From NCBI GenBank assembly GCA_947579605.1, contig OX388306.1, forward strand, positions 2,852,001 through 2,916,000: DNA of 64,000 bases, read 5' to 3'. Positions 1 through 10,400 of this stretch are shown here, piece after piece (within the stretch, counting starts at the first letter, position 1; each line of letters starts with the position of its first letter). The position numbers were made by a program, and so were the translations under genes. Origin of the DNA: Athripsodes cinereus (taxonomy: Eukaryota > Arthropoda > Insecta > Trichoptera > Leptoceridae). The notes beneath the pieces are model-generated. The model searched no databases, was not told the origin of the DNA, and was given only the letters and a program-made list of their open reading frames with translations.

Positions 1-73
1 TAAATGAAATGATAACGGTATTACCGGTAGCGGATTATTTCTCCATTTCTTTATTGTTTATATACATTACTTT

Positions 74-200
74 AGGTTAGTTGGAAGAGATCGATAAACT
101 CGCCCTCTGTATATTGATTGTATCTAACTTAAAAGTTTACCTTTTATGTAATTGTTTGTAATCAATTTCTATACAGTAAAGAATGAATAAATTAAATAAA
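74..200 (+). repeat. LINE 3'-tail repeat, copy 1
   Basis: The block begins with GGTTAGTTGGAAGA, continues through a conserved phrase about 'aactcgccctctgta', and ends with AATAAA-like units. Related blocks occur at 18816-18925, 45910-46025 and 62880-63018. Recurrence with a common 3' end and variable 5' extent is typical of a non-LTR retrotransposon 3' UTR with a polyadenylation-like tail. No coding sequence is attached to this copy, so the LINE clade is only guessed (Jockey-like). Confidence 0.55.
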
Positions 201-217
201 ATTATTGTGAGGAGAGT

Positions 218-277
218 GTGGAGGTATTCAAGGCAGGGTTAAAGACCCTATTGTTCAGGAGGTGTTATGATTCTTGA
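218..277 (+). pseudogene. LINE reverse-transcriptase C-terminal remnant
   Basis: A 19-codon open stretch ending in TGA reads VEVFKAGLKTLLFRRCYDS. The pattern 'VEVFKxxLKTxLF' is the usual extreme C-terminus of CR1/Jockey-group LINE ORF2 proteins. It is followed by about 50 bases and an A-rich run near 318-327, which may be the element's 3' end. Everything upstream in the protein is missing, so this is a 5'-truncated dead copy. It abuts the LINE-tail repeat just before it. Confidence 0.5.
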
Positions 278-329
278 ATGGGCCCTTGCGGTGGTTTTTC
301 CACAAAACGGCCATCTAAAAAAAAAAGTC

Positions 330-984
330 TAGTTATTACTAATATTTTCAATTATGTCACAAACTGTTACTTAAGGTGTGAATTGTCAATAACATAACAT
401 GTATAGACAATTTACACAGACCGAGCTAGTCCCAAATCAAGATATGAATCTTGTATTATGGGTACTAACACGACGATACACATAGGTATATACAATGCAC
501 TGAACACATATACATGTAATAACCATGACCCAGGACAATTTGAAAAAGGTTATTCTTCATTTTGCCCTGGCCGGGAGTCGAACCCGGGACCTCGTGACTC
601 AAAGGCAAGTGCGTTAGCCTCCGCACCACACCCCTCGTCTAATTCATATTATGTTATGTGGCGAGATCATAATTATATTAGCCATTTTTCCCATCTAATC
701 ACGTCATAATAATAAAAACAAACACACATATAAAAAAAAGAATATGAAAAATCACTATATGTAGACTTACTTATGTTTTAATGAATGTCATTGACTGATA
801 ACAATAAATAAATAATCACTTGTATTGTGACGTAATATGATAATCCATGTTAACACATGTATTCATTCCTACATAGATAATGTAATCTATTACCTACATC
901 ACAGGAAATAATTGTATTAAGTAATCAGTAGGAGTTATTGGAGTAGGTATAATATATTATCTGTAGAACAGACTATAATATTGT
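330..984. other. AT-rich spacer
   Basis: Apart from the tRNA-like block at 564-632 I see no gene, splice-bounded exon or clear repeat. The small open frame at 458-709 lies across the tRNA-like sequence and shows no protein-like composition. Confidence 0.5.
564..632 (-). repeat. tRNA-like sequence (SINE head or tRNA pseudogene)
   Basis: On the minus strand there is a strong RNA polymerase III B-box (GGTTCGACTCC) within a perfect T-arm (CCGGG, 7-base loop, CCCGG) followed by CCAGGGCA, as in a tRNA 3' half. The expected matching acceptor strand GCCCTGG is absent about 70 nt upstream, where GAGGGGT lies instead, and the D and anticodon arms do not fold convincingly. A functional tRNA is therefore unlikely. 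A tRNA-derived SINE head or tRNA pseudogene fits better. Confidence 0.5.
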
Positions 985-986
985 AC

Positions 987-2004
987 TAGAGACGGATGAA
1001 GAATAAGTTTTACTGGGTTACTTACTGAGTATCGAGTATTACCTACTCGGTTTAATATTTGTCAAACTGAGTAGGTACTCGGCTGAGTTACTCGTTCCAT
1101 AATATCAACGCTCTGGGATGCGAAAACAAATGTATTAACAGATCCGCGACGCGGCAGTAACCCTTCAAATATTAATTGTTATTTTTTTATCATGAATAAT
1201 AAAGAAAAATTAGTTCATTTTTTGACGCCCTTTTTGTGATATGAACCACAGCAAGAGCGCGTTTATAGTTTTCTTTATATTTTGTTATTTCAATAAAATA
1301 AAATAAACATATAATATGTTATCACTGTTATTATAAATCTTCGAATGCTGTTGTTAGAAATTATTATCACAAATTTGATTCTGCCGATTTTAAATATTTA
1401 CTATTATAATTTATTGAATTTTAATAATTAAAATTTATTGGTCTAATTTCTACACTGTTTAAAATTAAAATTTAACAACAATGAAGTTCACAGAATTTTC
1501 CACGAATAACAATAAATTTTGAAGTTTTAATCTCCTTTAAGTGTCAAATTAATTTTAAATTGTATAAAAGTTATAGGATTCAGACAGCTACTAAAGCGCC
1601 ACCTTCCCAACTGCTTCCATAAAATGTTCAAACCTACATATTTATAATGAACAAATACTTATTGCTATTTTTTTACATTTTAAACAAGCTCATTTATCAT
1701 CATAATCTCTCACATTCAACTATATTTCTTAATTTGGTACGAGTATTTAAAAACGAGGAGAAGGGGCAGAGTGCCAATAAGATGGAGCGACCAAATTAAG
1801 GAGGCCGCACAGAGCTCACTTCACGGGGCCTTACACATGGCGGAGGATTGCTCAACATGGAGACAGATGGTTTACAGAACGAGGCATGATAGTCACGATC
1901 CTCAGGATTGAGGGACCGACAGAAATGATGATGATGATTTAAAAACAACGAATATACTGAGTATCGAGTAGGTATTTACCGAGTATTTACTCAGCTCATC
2001 TCTA
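987..2004. mobile_element. candidate TIR element, interrupted by a LINE fragment
   Basis: Both ends carry the same words in inverted order. The left side has TAGAGA followed by repeats of ACTGAGTATCGAGTA and CTACTCGG. The right side ends with GAGTAGGTATTTACCGAGT and TCTCTA. These look like long, internally repetitive terminal inverted repeats of a non-autonomous DNA transposon. I did not find a convincing target-site duplication, so the exact ends are uncertain. The LINE fragment at 1755-1936 is a later insertion into it. Confidence 0.35.
1755..1936 (+). pseudogene. 5'-truncated LINE 3' end with 10-bp TSD
   Basis: The frame ending at the TGA at 1909-1911 contains RRGRVPIRWSDQIKEAAQ and, further on, an STWRQMV motif. 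This is the C-terminus of RTE-like LINE reverse transcriptases (GRPxxRWxDxI...WRxxV). It ends in a short GAT-repeat tail. The fragment is flanked by the perfect 10-bp direct repeat ATTTAAAAAC at 1745-1754 and 1937-1946, which is evidence of target-primed insertion into the surrounding TIR-like element. Related fragments lie at about 42995-43310 and possibly 28190-28430. Confidence 0.65.
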
Positions 2005-2531
2005 CTACATCTAAATACTACATATTATCGGATATGATTACCTGATATAAATATATTATTTACTCTGGCAATCTAATGTGTATTAATACATATATCGTTA
2101 TCATGGCAGAATTATGTATTATCAATAATAAGGAATCATATTATGTAGCTCAACAATAATATTATTATTAATATTATTGATAAATACAGCTGATGCGAAA
2201 AACATAAAGGCGGTAATTTGACAATAATTAATTGCAGATTTTAATAAAACAAGTATAATTAACACACAAAAATACATATTACCTATACATTATCAATTTA
2301 AAATTCTTTATTCATAAAAACATTTACACATTTTGAGAACAATACATAAGCACATTAATTATTAACAAAGTGTTGGTGTTGCTACCCCATTAGGTACAAT
2401 GCACCTGTATTGGGGCTATCATCAAACCGCTTCCGTTGCAGAGTAAGCTGAATGGATCAAGCGTCACAAGTCACAATTTTTATTTTTGTTTTGATATTTT
2501 ATTTTTTATTTTTTTTTATTTTATTTTATTG

Positions 2532-2695
2532 TACTACTTTTAATTAAGTATGTATTTTATATCGTATTAACATTTGATATTAATGACATACATACTAATT
2601 GACTGACAGATATTTTACTACTTTAAATTATGTATTTCATATCGTATTAACATTTGATTTTAATGACATACACACTAAGTGACTGACAGATAATT
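2532..2695. repeat. two-copy direct repeat, about 84-bp period
   Basis: The phrase TACTACTTT...CATATCGTATTAACATTTGAT...GACTGACAGATA occurs twice in tandem, starting near 2532 and 2616, with several substitutions between copies. This is a diverged local duplication in AT-rich DNA. No function is suggested. Confidence 0.6.
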
Positions 2696-2703
2696 TTTTT
2701 TTA

Positions 2704-2774
2704 TGTTATGAATTTTTTGACACAATTGGATGTCGGGGACTGGATTTTTTACTTACTAGAAGTGTATGCACCTA
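2704..2774 (+). repeat. dispersed repeat shared with 46333-46403
   Basis: About 70 bases beginning TGTTATGAATTTTTTGAC and running through 'ggggactggatttttt' to 'cttactagaagtgta' recur at 46333-46403 with few changes. Here the sequence resumes after the RTE fragment at 2787-2903 and runs to an AAATAAATAAAT tail near 2995. That suggests the 3' UTR of another retroelement into which the RTE copy inserted. Confidence 0.5.
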
Positions 2775-2786
2775 ATATTTATTGTA

Positions 2787-2903
2787 TATATAATGAGTTA
2801 CAATCCATTGGATTGGTCTGCAACGAGTTTGGTTTTTCTTCTCCATTCATCCTATTCTCAGCCAGTCTTTTCAGCTCTACGTATGAGCCACAGTTCATAT
2901 CAC
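2787..2903 (-). pseudogene. 5'-truncated RTE LINE, 12-bp TSD
   Basis: On the minus strand this matches the last codons and 3' end of the intact LINE at 14224-17408, including the stretch coding LVADQSNGL and the tail TAACTCATTATATA. It is flanked by a perfect 12-bp direct repeat, ATATTTATTGTA, at 2775-2786 and 2904-2915. It carries none of the 324-bp monomer and only the extreme 3' end, so it is a classic 5'-truncated copy. Its TSD length equals that of the full element, which supports the boundaries drawn there. Confidence 0.8.
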
Positions 2904-3489
2904 ATATTTATTGTAAAATACTTATATTTAGTTCTTCCACATTGACTAACACTTTACGTTTGCCTCGTGTCCTTTTAAGACTGTAAATAAATAAATAAAG
3001 CAACTCGTTTGAGCTTTAAACAGCTGACAACAACAACGAATTCGCTATATTCGTTGCTTCCAAGTATTACAGGACAATAACATATTATTATTAACATTGT
3101 ACATGAATTATTCTGTCGCAATAGTATCTAGCAAACTTACACAGTACATATCTTCCACCATTACACTGTCTGTTCAAAGCTCTTTGTCTGAAATTCAATT
3201 TTCTATATTGCATGGTTAATATATTATATTATATTATGTATCGTGTTTATGATGAGAAGTATAATAACATATGGATTATTATAATCATCATCTCATCTAG
3301 TATCGTCTGTTTTTGATTTGTATCAAACAGTTCATTATATTCACTTAGTACTAGCTTTTGAAACTTAAATATGTTTAGAATAATATTTACTTACTATGAA
3401 TTTTGTTCAACGCGCAAATGACAAAACCAATCAGACATGTTATTGTCATCAAAAGAAGAAACGTGTAACGTTGTGAAAAATGTAATCGT

Positions 3490-3780
3490 TAGAAATGAGA
3501 AAGACGTATCAATCCTTACGAATTGGCTTTAGGCTGGCATGGGTGATCACTTTTGGTTTCCGTAGACAATTTTCACCAATTTCAGAAAAATATGCCATCC
3601 TAAAACTAATCATAGAAGGGAAGATTGAGGAAGGATTGGAAGGCTGCTTTCCTGGCTCCAGAACATTCAGGAGTGGACCGGGATGAGAAGTGTGGAGGAG
3701 CTGTTTCGTGCTGTCCGAAACAGGAAGGATTTCTCCCAAGTGGTCGTCAACGTCGGGAGGACCCGAAAAGACACGTAGAG
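3490..3780 (+). pseudogene. LINE C-terminal remnant
   Basis: Two frames carry LINE C-terminus motifs. One has ILKLIIEGKIEEG before 3640. The other, 3662-3778, has NIQEWTGMRSVEELF and a following RAVRNRKDFSQVV before a TAG stop. In known insect reverse transcriptases these belong to one protein (LQLIIxGKI...WLxNIRxWTGxxSxxELFRxAxxR), so a frameshift separates them. A relative with the same ending (ELVQAVRDRKALSRVIANV) is at about 55270-55505. Short related blocks lie at 54071-54160 and 58213-58304. Confidence 0.6.
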
Positions 3781-3954
3781 AAGAAGAAGAAGATATATAC
3801 ACTCATTGTAACTAAGACTTTGAACCCCCCACACACAATCCATAACTGTTAAAGTAATTATGTCAGTTGTTAGGCAATAAGTAATTCTATATCTGAGTCA
3901 TCTACAATGAATCCTAATGTATGTATGTTAACTACGACGCACTACTCCTAAGTA

Positions 3955-4201
3955 CCTAGTGATGTGAGTAGAGAAAATTCTCCAAAGGAATTTCTCGAGA
4001 ACGAGAAATTTCTCCGAGAATTTATCCTCTGATGGAAGAGAAATTTCTCTCCATATTATTTCCTAGTAGTATTTTATTATTGATCGTTGTAAAAATGATC
4101 AATAATAAATATAAAATACACCATAATTTTCCAAAAATTCTCCACTTCGAGAAATTTTTTGAGGAATCTCGAAAAATAATTTCTTGAGAATTCCACAACA
4201 T
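3955..4201. mobile_element. small hAT-like non-autonomous element (candidate)
   Basis: The block is bracketed by the 12-bp direct repeat TACTCCTAAGTA (3943-3954 and 4202-4213). It contains many palindromic GAGAAATTTCTC-like words. Its ends (TGATGTGAG... and, reading inward from the right, ATGTTGTGGA...) are weakly inverted, in the style of hAT elements. A 12-bp duplication is longer than the usual 8 bp for hAT, so the family assignment is tentative. No coding capacity. Confidence 0.4.
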
Positions 4202-4213
4202 TACTCCTAAGTA

Positions 4214-4459
4214 AGTTGTTATATTATCATCATAATATTATTTGTATGTATTCATTTTGCGGTATTGGATATCCAAAGATTTAATCAAACATCAAGTGGG
4301 TATCCAAGTTTAATAAAGTTTTGAATATAGGTAGCAAAATTTCTACCTAATATTATCTATTTGGTAGAAATTTTGTATTTATTATTTACGGCTTAGATAT
4401 CAGCTTCTGAAATTAATTTGGGAATTTCATCTCATCATGAATCTTTATTTAATATTTAT
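4214..4459. other. AT-rich spacer before the LINE
   Basis: No gene seen. It contains a short inverted phrase (GGTAGCAAAATTTCTACC and a nearby GGTAGAAATTTTG, 4330-4375). It ends at the target-site duplication of the monomer-bearing LINE. Confidence 0.5.
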
Positions 4460-4471
4460 TAGGGGCCATTT
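4460..4471 (+). repeat. left target-site duplication
   Basis: TAGGGGCCATTT, identical to 17409-17420. Bases 4468-4471 are shared with the first monomer as junction microhomology. Confidence 0.85.
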
Positions 4472-7400
4472 TCTCCCACAACACCGATTGGTCTGGCGTC
4501 TAGTTACACATTTTTTACAGATATTTTTACATATAGCAAGGAGAAACATCACAAGCCAGCCACCTTAATCATTCCCCAACGAAATATTGACAGTTGCAGC
4601 TTTGGTTTGCTTTGGTTCGACTAGGTTATGTGTCTTCTCGTGAAACATCCCACATTGACGGTATTTTTCGTGTATTATCGCGTCTATAGCATCTAGCAAG
4701 GCCCTGAGAAGTCACCAAGTGATTACGGAGGAAGAATCACATCGTCTTCAGTAGAAATCGTAGTTAGAACAGGTGTTTTTATGCCGTGAATATTTTCTCC
4801 CACAACACCGATTGGTCTGGCGTCTAGTTACACATTTTTTACAGATATTTTTACATATAGCAAGGAGAAACATCACAAGCCAGCCACCTTAATCATTCCC
4901 CAACGAAATATTGACAGTTGCAGCTTTGGTTTGCTTTGGTTCGACTAGGTTATGTGTCTTCTCGTGAAACATCCCACATTGACGGTATTTTTCGTGTATT
5001 ATCGCGTCTATAGCATCTAGCAAGGCCCTGAGAAGTCACCAAGTGATTACGGAGGAAGAATCACATCGTCTTCAGTAGAAATCGTAGTTAGAACAGGTGT
5101 TTTTATGCCGTGAATATTTTCTCCCACAACACCGATTGGTCTGGCGTCTAGTTACACATTTTTTACAGATATTTTTACATATAGCAAGGAGAAACATCAC
5201 AAGCCAGCCACCTTAATCATTCCCCAACGAAATATTGACAGTTGCAGCTTTGGTTTGCTTTGGTTCGACTAGGTTATGTGTCTTCTCGTGAAACATCCCA
5301 CATTGACGGTATTTTTCGTGTATTATCGCGTCTATAGCATCTAGCAAGGCCCTGAGAAGTCACCAAGTGATTACGGAGGAAGAATCACATCGTCTTCAGT
5401 AGAAATCGTAGTTAGAACAGGTGTTTTTATGCCGTGAATATTTTCTCCCACAACACCGATTGGTCTGGCGTCTAGTTACACATTTTTTACAGATATTTTT
5501 ACATATAGCAAGGAGAAACATCACAAGCCAGCCACCTTAATCATTCCCCAACGAAATATTGACAGTTGCAGCTTTGGTTTGCTTTGGTTCGACTAGGTTA
5601 TGTGTCTTCTCGTGAAACATCCCACATTGACGGTATTTTTCGTGTATTATCGCGTCTATAGCATCTAGCAAGGCCCTGAGAAGTCACCAAGTGATTACGG
5701 AGGAAGAATCACATCGTCTTCAGTAGAAATCGTAGTTAGAACAGGTGTTTTTATGCCGTGAATATTTTCTCCCACAACACCGATTGGTCTGGCGTCTAGT
5801 TACACATTTTTTACAGATATTTTTACATATAGCAAGGAGAAACATCACAAGCCAGCCACCTTAATCATTCCCCAACGAAATATTGACAGTTGCAGCTTTG
5901 GTTTGCTTTGGTTCGACTAGGTTATGTGTCTTCTCGTGAAACATCCCACATTGACGGTATTTTTCGTGTATTATCGCGTCTATAGCATCTAGCAAGGCCC
6001 TGAGAAGTCACCAAGTGATTACGGAGGAAGAATCACATCGTCTTCAGTAGAAATCGTAGTTAGAACAGGTGTTTTTATGCCGTGAATATTTTCTCCCACA
6101 ACACCGATTGGTCTGGCGTCTAGTTACACATTTTTTACAGATATTTTTACATATAGCAAGGAGAAACATCACAAGCCAGCCACCTTAATCATTCCCCAAC
6201 GAAATATTGACAGTTGCAGCTTTGGTTTGCTTTGGTTCGACTAGGTTATGTGTCTTCTCGTGAAACATCCCACATTGACGGTATTTTTCGTGTATTATCG
6301 CGTCTATAGCATCTAGCAAGGCCCTGAGAAGTCACCAAGTGATTACGGAGGAAGAATCACATCGTCTTCAGTAGAAATCGTAGTTAGAACAGGTGTTTTT
6401 ATGCCGTGAATATTTTCTCCCACAACACCGATTGGTCTGGCGTCTAGTTACACATTTTTTACAGATATTTTTACATATAGCAAGGAGAAACATCACAAGC
6501 CAGCCACCTTAATCATTCCCCAACGAAATATTGACAGTTGCAGCTTTGGTTTGCTTTGGTTCGACTAGGTTATGTGTCTTCTCGTGAAACATCCCACATT
6601 GACGGTATTTTTCGTGTATTATCGCGTCTATAGCATCTAGCAAGGCCCTGAGAAGTCACCAAGTGATTACGGAGGAAGAATCACATCGTCTTCAGTAGAA
6701 ATCGTAGTTAGAACAGGTGTTTTTATGCCGTGAATATTTTCTCCCACAACACCGATTGGTCTGGCGTCTAGTTACACATTTTTTACAGATATTTTTACAT
6801 ATAGCAAGGAGAAACATCACAAGCCAGCCACCTTAATCATTCCCCAACGAAATATTGACAGTTGCAGCTTTGGTTTGCTTTGGTTCGACTAGGTTATGTG
6901 TCTTCTCGTGAAACATCCCACATTGACGGTATTTTTCGTGTATTATCGCGTCTATAGCATCTAGCAAGGCCCTGAGAAGTCACCAAGTGATTACGGAGGA
7001 AGAATCACATCGTCTTCAGTAGAAATCGTAGTTAGAACAGGTGTTTTTATGCCGTGAATATTTTCTCCCACAACACCGATTGGTCTGGCGTCTAGTTACA
7101 CATTTTTTACAGATATTTTTACATATAGCAAGGAGAAACATCACAAGCCAGCCACCTTAATCATTCCCCAACGAAATATTGACAGTTGCAGCTTTGGTTT
7201 GCTTTGGTTCGACTAGGTTATGTGTCTTCTCGTGAAACATCCCACATTGACGGTATTTTTCGTGTATTATCGCGTCTATAGCATCTAGCAAGGCCCTGAG
7301 AAGTCACCAAGTGATTACGGAGGAAGAATCACATCGTCTTCAGTAGAAATCGTAGTTAGAACAGGTGTTTTTATGCCGTGAATATTTTCTCCCACAACAC

Positions 7401-10400
7401 CGATTGGTCTGGCGTCTAGTTACACATTTTTTACAGATATTTTTACATATAGCAAGGAGAAACATCACAAGCCAGCCACCTTAATCATTCCCCAACGAAA
7501 TATTGACAGTTGCAGCTTTGGTTTGCTTTGGTTCGACTAGGTTATGTGTCTTCTCGTGAAACATCCCACATTGACGGTATTTTTCGTGTATTATCGCGTC
7601 TATAGCATCTAGCAAGGCCCTGAGAAGTCACCAAGTGATTACGGAGGAAGAATCACATCGTCTTCAGTAGAAATCGTAGTTAGAACAGGTGTTTTTATGC
7701 CGTGAATATTTTCTCCCACAACACCGATTGGTCTGGCGTCTAGTTACACATTTTTTACAGATATTTTTACATATAGCAAGGAGAAACATCACAAGCCAGC
7801 CACCTTAATCATTCCCCAACGAAATATTGACAGTTGCAGCTTTGGTTTGCTTTGGTTCGACTAGGTTATGTGTCTTCTCGTGAAACATCCCACATTGACG
7901 GTATTTTTCGTGTATTATCGCGTCTATAGCATCTAGCAAGGCCCTGAGAAGTCACCAAGTGATTACGGAGGAAGAATCACATCGTCTTCAGTAGAAATCG
8001 TAGTTAGAACAGGTGTTTTTATGCCGTGAATATTTTCTCCCACAACACCGATTGGTCTGGCGTCTAGTTACACATTTTTTACAGATATTTTTACATATAG
8101 CAAGGAGAAACATCACAAGCCAGCCACCTTAATCATTCCCCAACGAAATATTGACAGTTGCAGCTTTGGTTTGCTTTGGTTCGACTAGGTTATGTGTCTT
8201 CTCGTGAAACATCCCACATTGACGGTATTTTTCGTGTATTATCGCGTCTATAGCATCTAGCAAGGCCCTGAGAAGTCACCAAGTGATTACGGAGGAAGAA
8301 TCACATCGTCTTCAGTAGAAATCGTAGTTAGAACAGGTGTTTTTATGCCGTGAATATTTTCTCCCACAACACCGATTGGTCTGGCGTCTAGTTACACATT
8401 TTTTACAGATATTTTTACATATAGCAAGGAGAAACATCACAAGCCAGCCACCTTAATCATTCCCCAACGAAATATTGACAGTTGCAGCTTTGGTTTGCTT
8501 TGGTTCGACTAGGTTATGTGTCTTCTCGTGAAACATCCCACATTGACGGTATTTTTCGTGTATTATCGCGTCTATAGCATCTAGCAAGGCCCTGAGAAGT
8601 CACCAAGTGATTACGGAGGAAGAATCACATCGTCTTCAGTAGAAATCGTAGTTAGAACAGGTGTTTTTATGCCGTGAATATTTTCTCCCACAACACCGAT
8701 TGGTCTGGCGTCTAGTTACACATTTTTTACAGATATTTTTACATATAGCAAGGAGAAACATCACAAGCCAGCCACCTTAATCATTCCCCAACGAAATATT
8801 GACAGTTGCAGCTTTGGTTTGCTTTGGTTCGACTAGGTTATGTGTCTTCTCGTGAAACATCCCACATTGACGGTATTTTTCGTGTATTATCGCGTCTATA
8901 GCATCTAGCAAGGCCCTGAGAAGTCACCAAGTGATTACGGAGGAAGAATCACATCGTCTTCAGTAGAAATCGTAGTTAGAACAGGTGTTTTTATGCCGTG
9001 AATATTTTCTCCCACAACACCGATTGGTCTGGCGTCTAGTTACACATTTTTTACAGATATTTTTACATATAGCAAGGAGAAACATCACAAGCCAGCCACC
9101 TTAATCATTCCCCAACGAAATATTGACAGTTGCAGCTTTGGTTTGCTTTGGTTCGACTAGGTTATGTGTCTTCTCGTGAAACATCCCACATTGACGGTAT
9201 TTTTCGTGTATTATCGCGTCTATAGCATCTAGCAAGGCCCTGAGAAGTCACCAAGTGATTACGGAGGAAGAATCACATCGTCTTCAGTAGAAATCGTAGT
9301 TAGAACAGGTGTTTTTATGCCGTGAATATTTTCTCCCACAACACCGATTGGTCTGGCGTCTAGTTACACATTTTTTACAGATATTTTTACATATAGCAAG
9401 GAGAAACATCACAAGCCAGCCACCTTAATCATTCCCCAACGAAATATTGACAGTTGCAGCTTTGGTTTGCTTTGGTTCGACTAGGTTATGTGTCTTCTCG
9501 TGAAACATCCCACATTGACGGTATTTTTCGTGTATTATCGCGTCTATAGCATCTAGCAAGGCCCTGAGAAGTCACCAAGTGATTACGGAGGAAGAATCAC
9601 ATCGTCTTCAGTAGAAATCGTAGTTAGAACAGGTGTTTTTATGCCGTGAATATTTTCTCCCACAACACCGATTGGTCTGGCGTCTAGTTACACATTTTTT
9701 ACAGATATTTTTACATATAGCAAGGAGAAACATCACAAGCCAGCCACCTTAATCATTCCCCAACGAAATATTGACAGTTGCAGCTTTGGTTTGCTTTGGT
9801 TCGACTAGGTTATGTGTCTTCTCGTGAAACATCCCACATTGACGGTATTTTTCGTGTATTATCGCGTCTATAGCATCTAGCAAGGCCCTGAGAAGTCACC
9901 AAGTGATTACGGAGGAAGAATCACATCGTCTTCAGTAGAAATCGTAGTTAGAACAGGTGTTTTTATGCCGTGAATATTTTCTCCCACAACACCGATTGGT
10001 CTGGCGTCTAGTTACACATTTTTTACAGATATTTTTACATATAGCAAGGAGAAACATCACAAGCCAGCCACCTTAATCATTCCCCAACGAAATATTGACA
10101 GTTGCAGCTTTGGTTTGCTTTGGTTCGACTAGGTTATGTGTCTTCTCGTGAAACATCCCACATTGACGGTATTTTTCGTGTATTATCGCGTCTATAGCAT
10201 CTAGCAAGGCCCTGAGAAGTCACCAAGTGATTACGGAGGAAGAATCACATCGTCTTCAGTAGAAATCGTAGTTAGAACAGGTGTTTTTATGCCGTGAATA
10301 TTTTCTCCCACAACACCGATTGGTCTGGCGTCTAGTTACACATTTTTTACAGATATTTTTACATATAGCAAGGAGAAACATCACAAGCCAGCCACCTTAA

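Noticed and set aside
564..632. Functional tRNA gene on the minus strand
   Set aside because: The T-arm is perfect but the acceptor stem and other arms do not pair, so it is called a tRNA-like repeat.
3625..3852. 75-aa open frame as a gene
   Set aside because: It is out of frame with the LINE C-terminal peptide covering the same bases (3662-3778), which matches a known family pattern.
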